DNA of 64,000 nucleotides from Chrysaora quinquecirrha. Its lineage: Eukaryota > Cnidaria > Scyphozoa > Semaeostomeae > Pelagiidae. The position numbers were made by a program, and so were the translations under genes. Of the stretch, positions 62,095 to 64,000 are shown one piece after another (within the stretch, counting starts at the first letter, position 1; every line of letters starts with the position of its first letter). Below the pieces are notes generated by a model. That model was not told the DNA's origin and did not search any database. It saw only the letters and a program-made list of their open reading frames with translations. The DNA lies in contig JACTAT010000006.1 in NCBI GenBank assembly GCA_014526335.1, forward strand, positions 6,686,034-6,750,033, written 5' to 3'.

Positions 62095-62355
62095 CTAACA
62101 CTAAGATTAAGATTAAAATTAAGATTAAAATTAACATTAACATTAAAATTAGAATTAAGATCAAGATTAAGATTAAGATTAAGATTAAAGTTAAGATTAA
62201 GATTTAAATTCAGATTAAGATTAAGATTGAGATTAAGATTCCAATTTGGGTAGAATTTATGATAAAGATTCCATTTCAGTTGAACACTAACATTAACACT
62301 AAGGCTGACAATAAGATTAAGATCAAGATCAAGGTTTAAGATAAAGATTTGGATT
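62095..62355. repeat. ATTAAG hexanucleotide tract
   Basis: Degenerate (ATTAAG)n with ACATTA and AAATTA variants. It lies between the two duplicated blocks. Confidence 0.9.
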
Positions 62356-62754
62356 CAGATCCTAATTTAGATTAACAGCAAAATATAGCTACCTCAATGC
62401 ACAATGCTTTTGAGGTGGAAGCTATTTTGGCGGAGTTCATTGAAGGCGGTGGTCCTCATGAGGCGGTGGTCTTAGACGGGCAAGAGCTAGTCTCTCTTAT
62501 ATTAAAATGGGTTTTGAATTAGCGAGAATTTTGTACCAGTAACTTTGAGCTCCCTGCAAGTCGTTTTCACACGCCGTTTTCGCACGATAAGGCCGCCTGT
62601 GGGGCAGGGGAGCCAGCGCACCTTCTTTTTCCCCCTCTCTGCTGCCTTTTCTGGGGTAATTGGGGCTAACCCTCCTTTGAAGTGCGTCATTGGTGCCTGT
62701 TTTAACCATTGTCCGATTGTTTTCTGTAGGAGGATTATCACTTAATCCCAACAA

Positions 62755-62834
62755 GGCACTGTAGCATGGTCGGTAAGGCGGCGTGTCTCGTGAGCTGAGG
62801 CGCATAGTTGGGAGTTCGACTCCCCTCAGGGGCA
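62755..62834 (+). other. tRNA-like Pol III sequence A, copy 2
   Basis: Identical by eye to the sequence at 60274-60353, with the same B box GAGTTCGACTC. The same acceptor mismatches are present, so the two copies are not independent support for function. Confidence 0.5.
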
Positions 62835-63033
62835 AATCTTTTCCTTTTGAATTTTTTTCTTTCTCTTATTTCCGTGTTGGAAATGTTTTCCCAAGGCCGA
62901 GGAGACGTCTGGCAACTAAAATTTGCCTTTGGTGTAATTTTTAAATTCGTTAAACAAATTTTTTCACGTGTTTTGTTGTTCCCTACCATGAATATTAAGG
63001 ACCACTAGGAGATTATCATTGGCTATGCGCAAC

Positions 63034-63105
63034 GGCTGTGTAGCCGAGTGGTTAAATGCTCGCCTGCTACCCAGAATGGCTGGAGTTCAAATCCCCCCAA
63101 GGGCA
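63034..63105 (+). other. tRNA-like Pol III sequence B, copy 2
   Basis: Same sequence as 60555-60626, with A box TAGCCGAGTGG and GAGTTCAAATC. Confidence 0.5.
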
Positions 63106-64000
63106 CATTTTTGGTGTTTTTCTTTTCGTGATTTAAGTAGTTTACATTTCTTTTGAATGTCTTAAAGTCACTTCGATTAAACTAGAAGGCTTTTTGGGAT
63201 GACATAAATCTTTAGATCTTTTTTTCTCATATTTTTGCAACTATAAATTTATTTTTTATTTGGTTTTCATTATAATTATAATTTCATCTTCGATTTTAAT
63301 TTAAAGTTTTATTGCAGCTGAAGAATTTAGAATAATATAAAATTTATTTTAAATTAAAGATTAATTTCACTTTTACTAATATTAACATTAAGACCAATAC
63401 TCTTAGGTACCAAATAAACAGGGGGTGGGAAATTTTTCCAAACATTTAATAAACAGGGGTTTTATAAGGTCTGGGGTGGGGAAAATTAATAAACGTAGTT
63501 TACTCCTTTCACAAGTGAAATTATTTCTTCGAAAATTAATAAATGGGGGTTGGCAATCTTAACATGATGTTCAACCAAGATTTCTGTTTAAAAGCTGAAG
63601 ATTAAGAATAATATTAAAATTTATTTTAAATTTGAAGATTAATTTCACTTTTACTAAATACTCCTAGGTGCCAAATAAACGGGGAGGGATTTTTTGGAAA
63701 ATTTAATAAATGGGAGTCCTAATAAGTTCCCGTGGTGGGGAAGTTTAACAAACATAGTTTACACGCTTTTTTTTATAAGGAACCACTTTATAAAGAACCT
63801 ACATGTAGAAGGCCCGAAAATTTAAAGAACTTATACTACTAAAGAGAAAATCATTAAGGAACTTTTGAATGTTGAATACTTTTATCACTGCAAATAATCA
63901 AGAATTAGAAAGCCGGTTCCATTCATTTGCAGTCGAAAATCACATAAATTGTACGTTAAGCATGTATCCAATGTTTCTTTGAGTAGTATCGAGCTTTACT

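Larger units (their letters stand above)
62491..64000. repeat. Duplicated block, copy 2 (runs off the window)
   Basis: Direct repeat of 60011-61531. It includes both tRNA-like sequences, the AATAAACGGGG motifs and the left part of the TA-MITE. The high identity implies a recent event or continuing homogenisation. A recent assembly artefact is also possible. Confidence 0.95.

Overview
The window is AT-rich animal nuclear DNA. Genes are split by many GT-AG introns, there is a long satellite array, and short non-autonomous transposons are dense. A ciliary radial-spoke gene, a NUPR1-like gene, an Ashwin-like gene and a BTB-BACK-PHR gene point to a metazoan. The repeats look like those of an invertebrate, perhaps a cnidarian, but I cannot name the species. 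Layout: 1-9780 is a 45-47 bp satellite. 9781-10821 is an inserted element, and a scrap of the same satellite lies beyond it. 10.9-16.2 kb is repeat-rich and has no recognised gene. 

Gene-bearing part: RSPH3 (minus, 16295-21503, seven exons, complete at 416 aa) stands head to head with an Ashwin-like gene (plus, 21828-22460). An intronless BTB-BACK-PHR gene follows (minus, 23161-24489). Next are RPL13A (plus, 25870-32143, six exons, first coding exon not found), a broken unidentified ORF pair (minus, 34690-35450), a short NUPR1-like gene (minus, 37011-37205) and pyridoxal kinase PDXK (plus, 39530-52760, ten exons, first exon not found). The genes are unrelated in function (cilia, RNA processing, ubiquitin adaptor, ribosome, stress response, vitamin B6), and I see no functional cluster. 

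The rest is mobile and repeated DNA. It includes three copies of a Helentron/HINE-like element, two copies of a long-armed foldback element, and a TA-flanked MITE family with CACNC ends. There are also an 8-bp-TSD hAT-like element nested inside other elements, TTAA and 3-bp-TSD MITEs, and fragments of LINE reverse transcriptase. Tandem and simple repeats are common. From 60 kb to the end, a block of at least 1.5 kb carrying two tRNA-like Pol III sequences is present twice. I found no evidence of a new multi-gene system. The most unusual material is the satellite with its insertion and the nested transposons.
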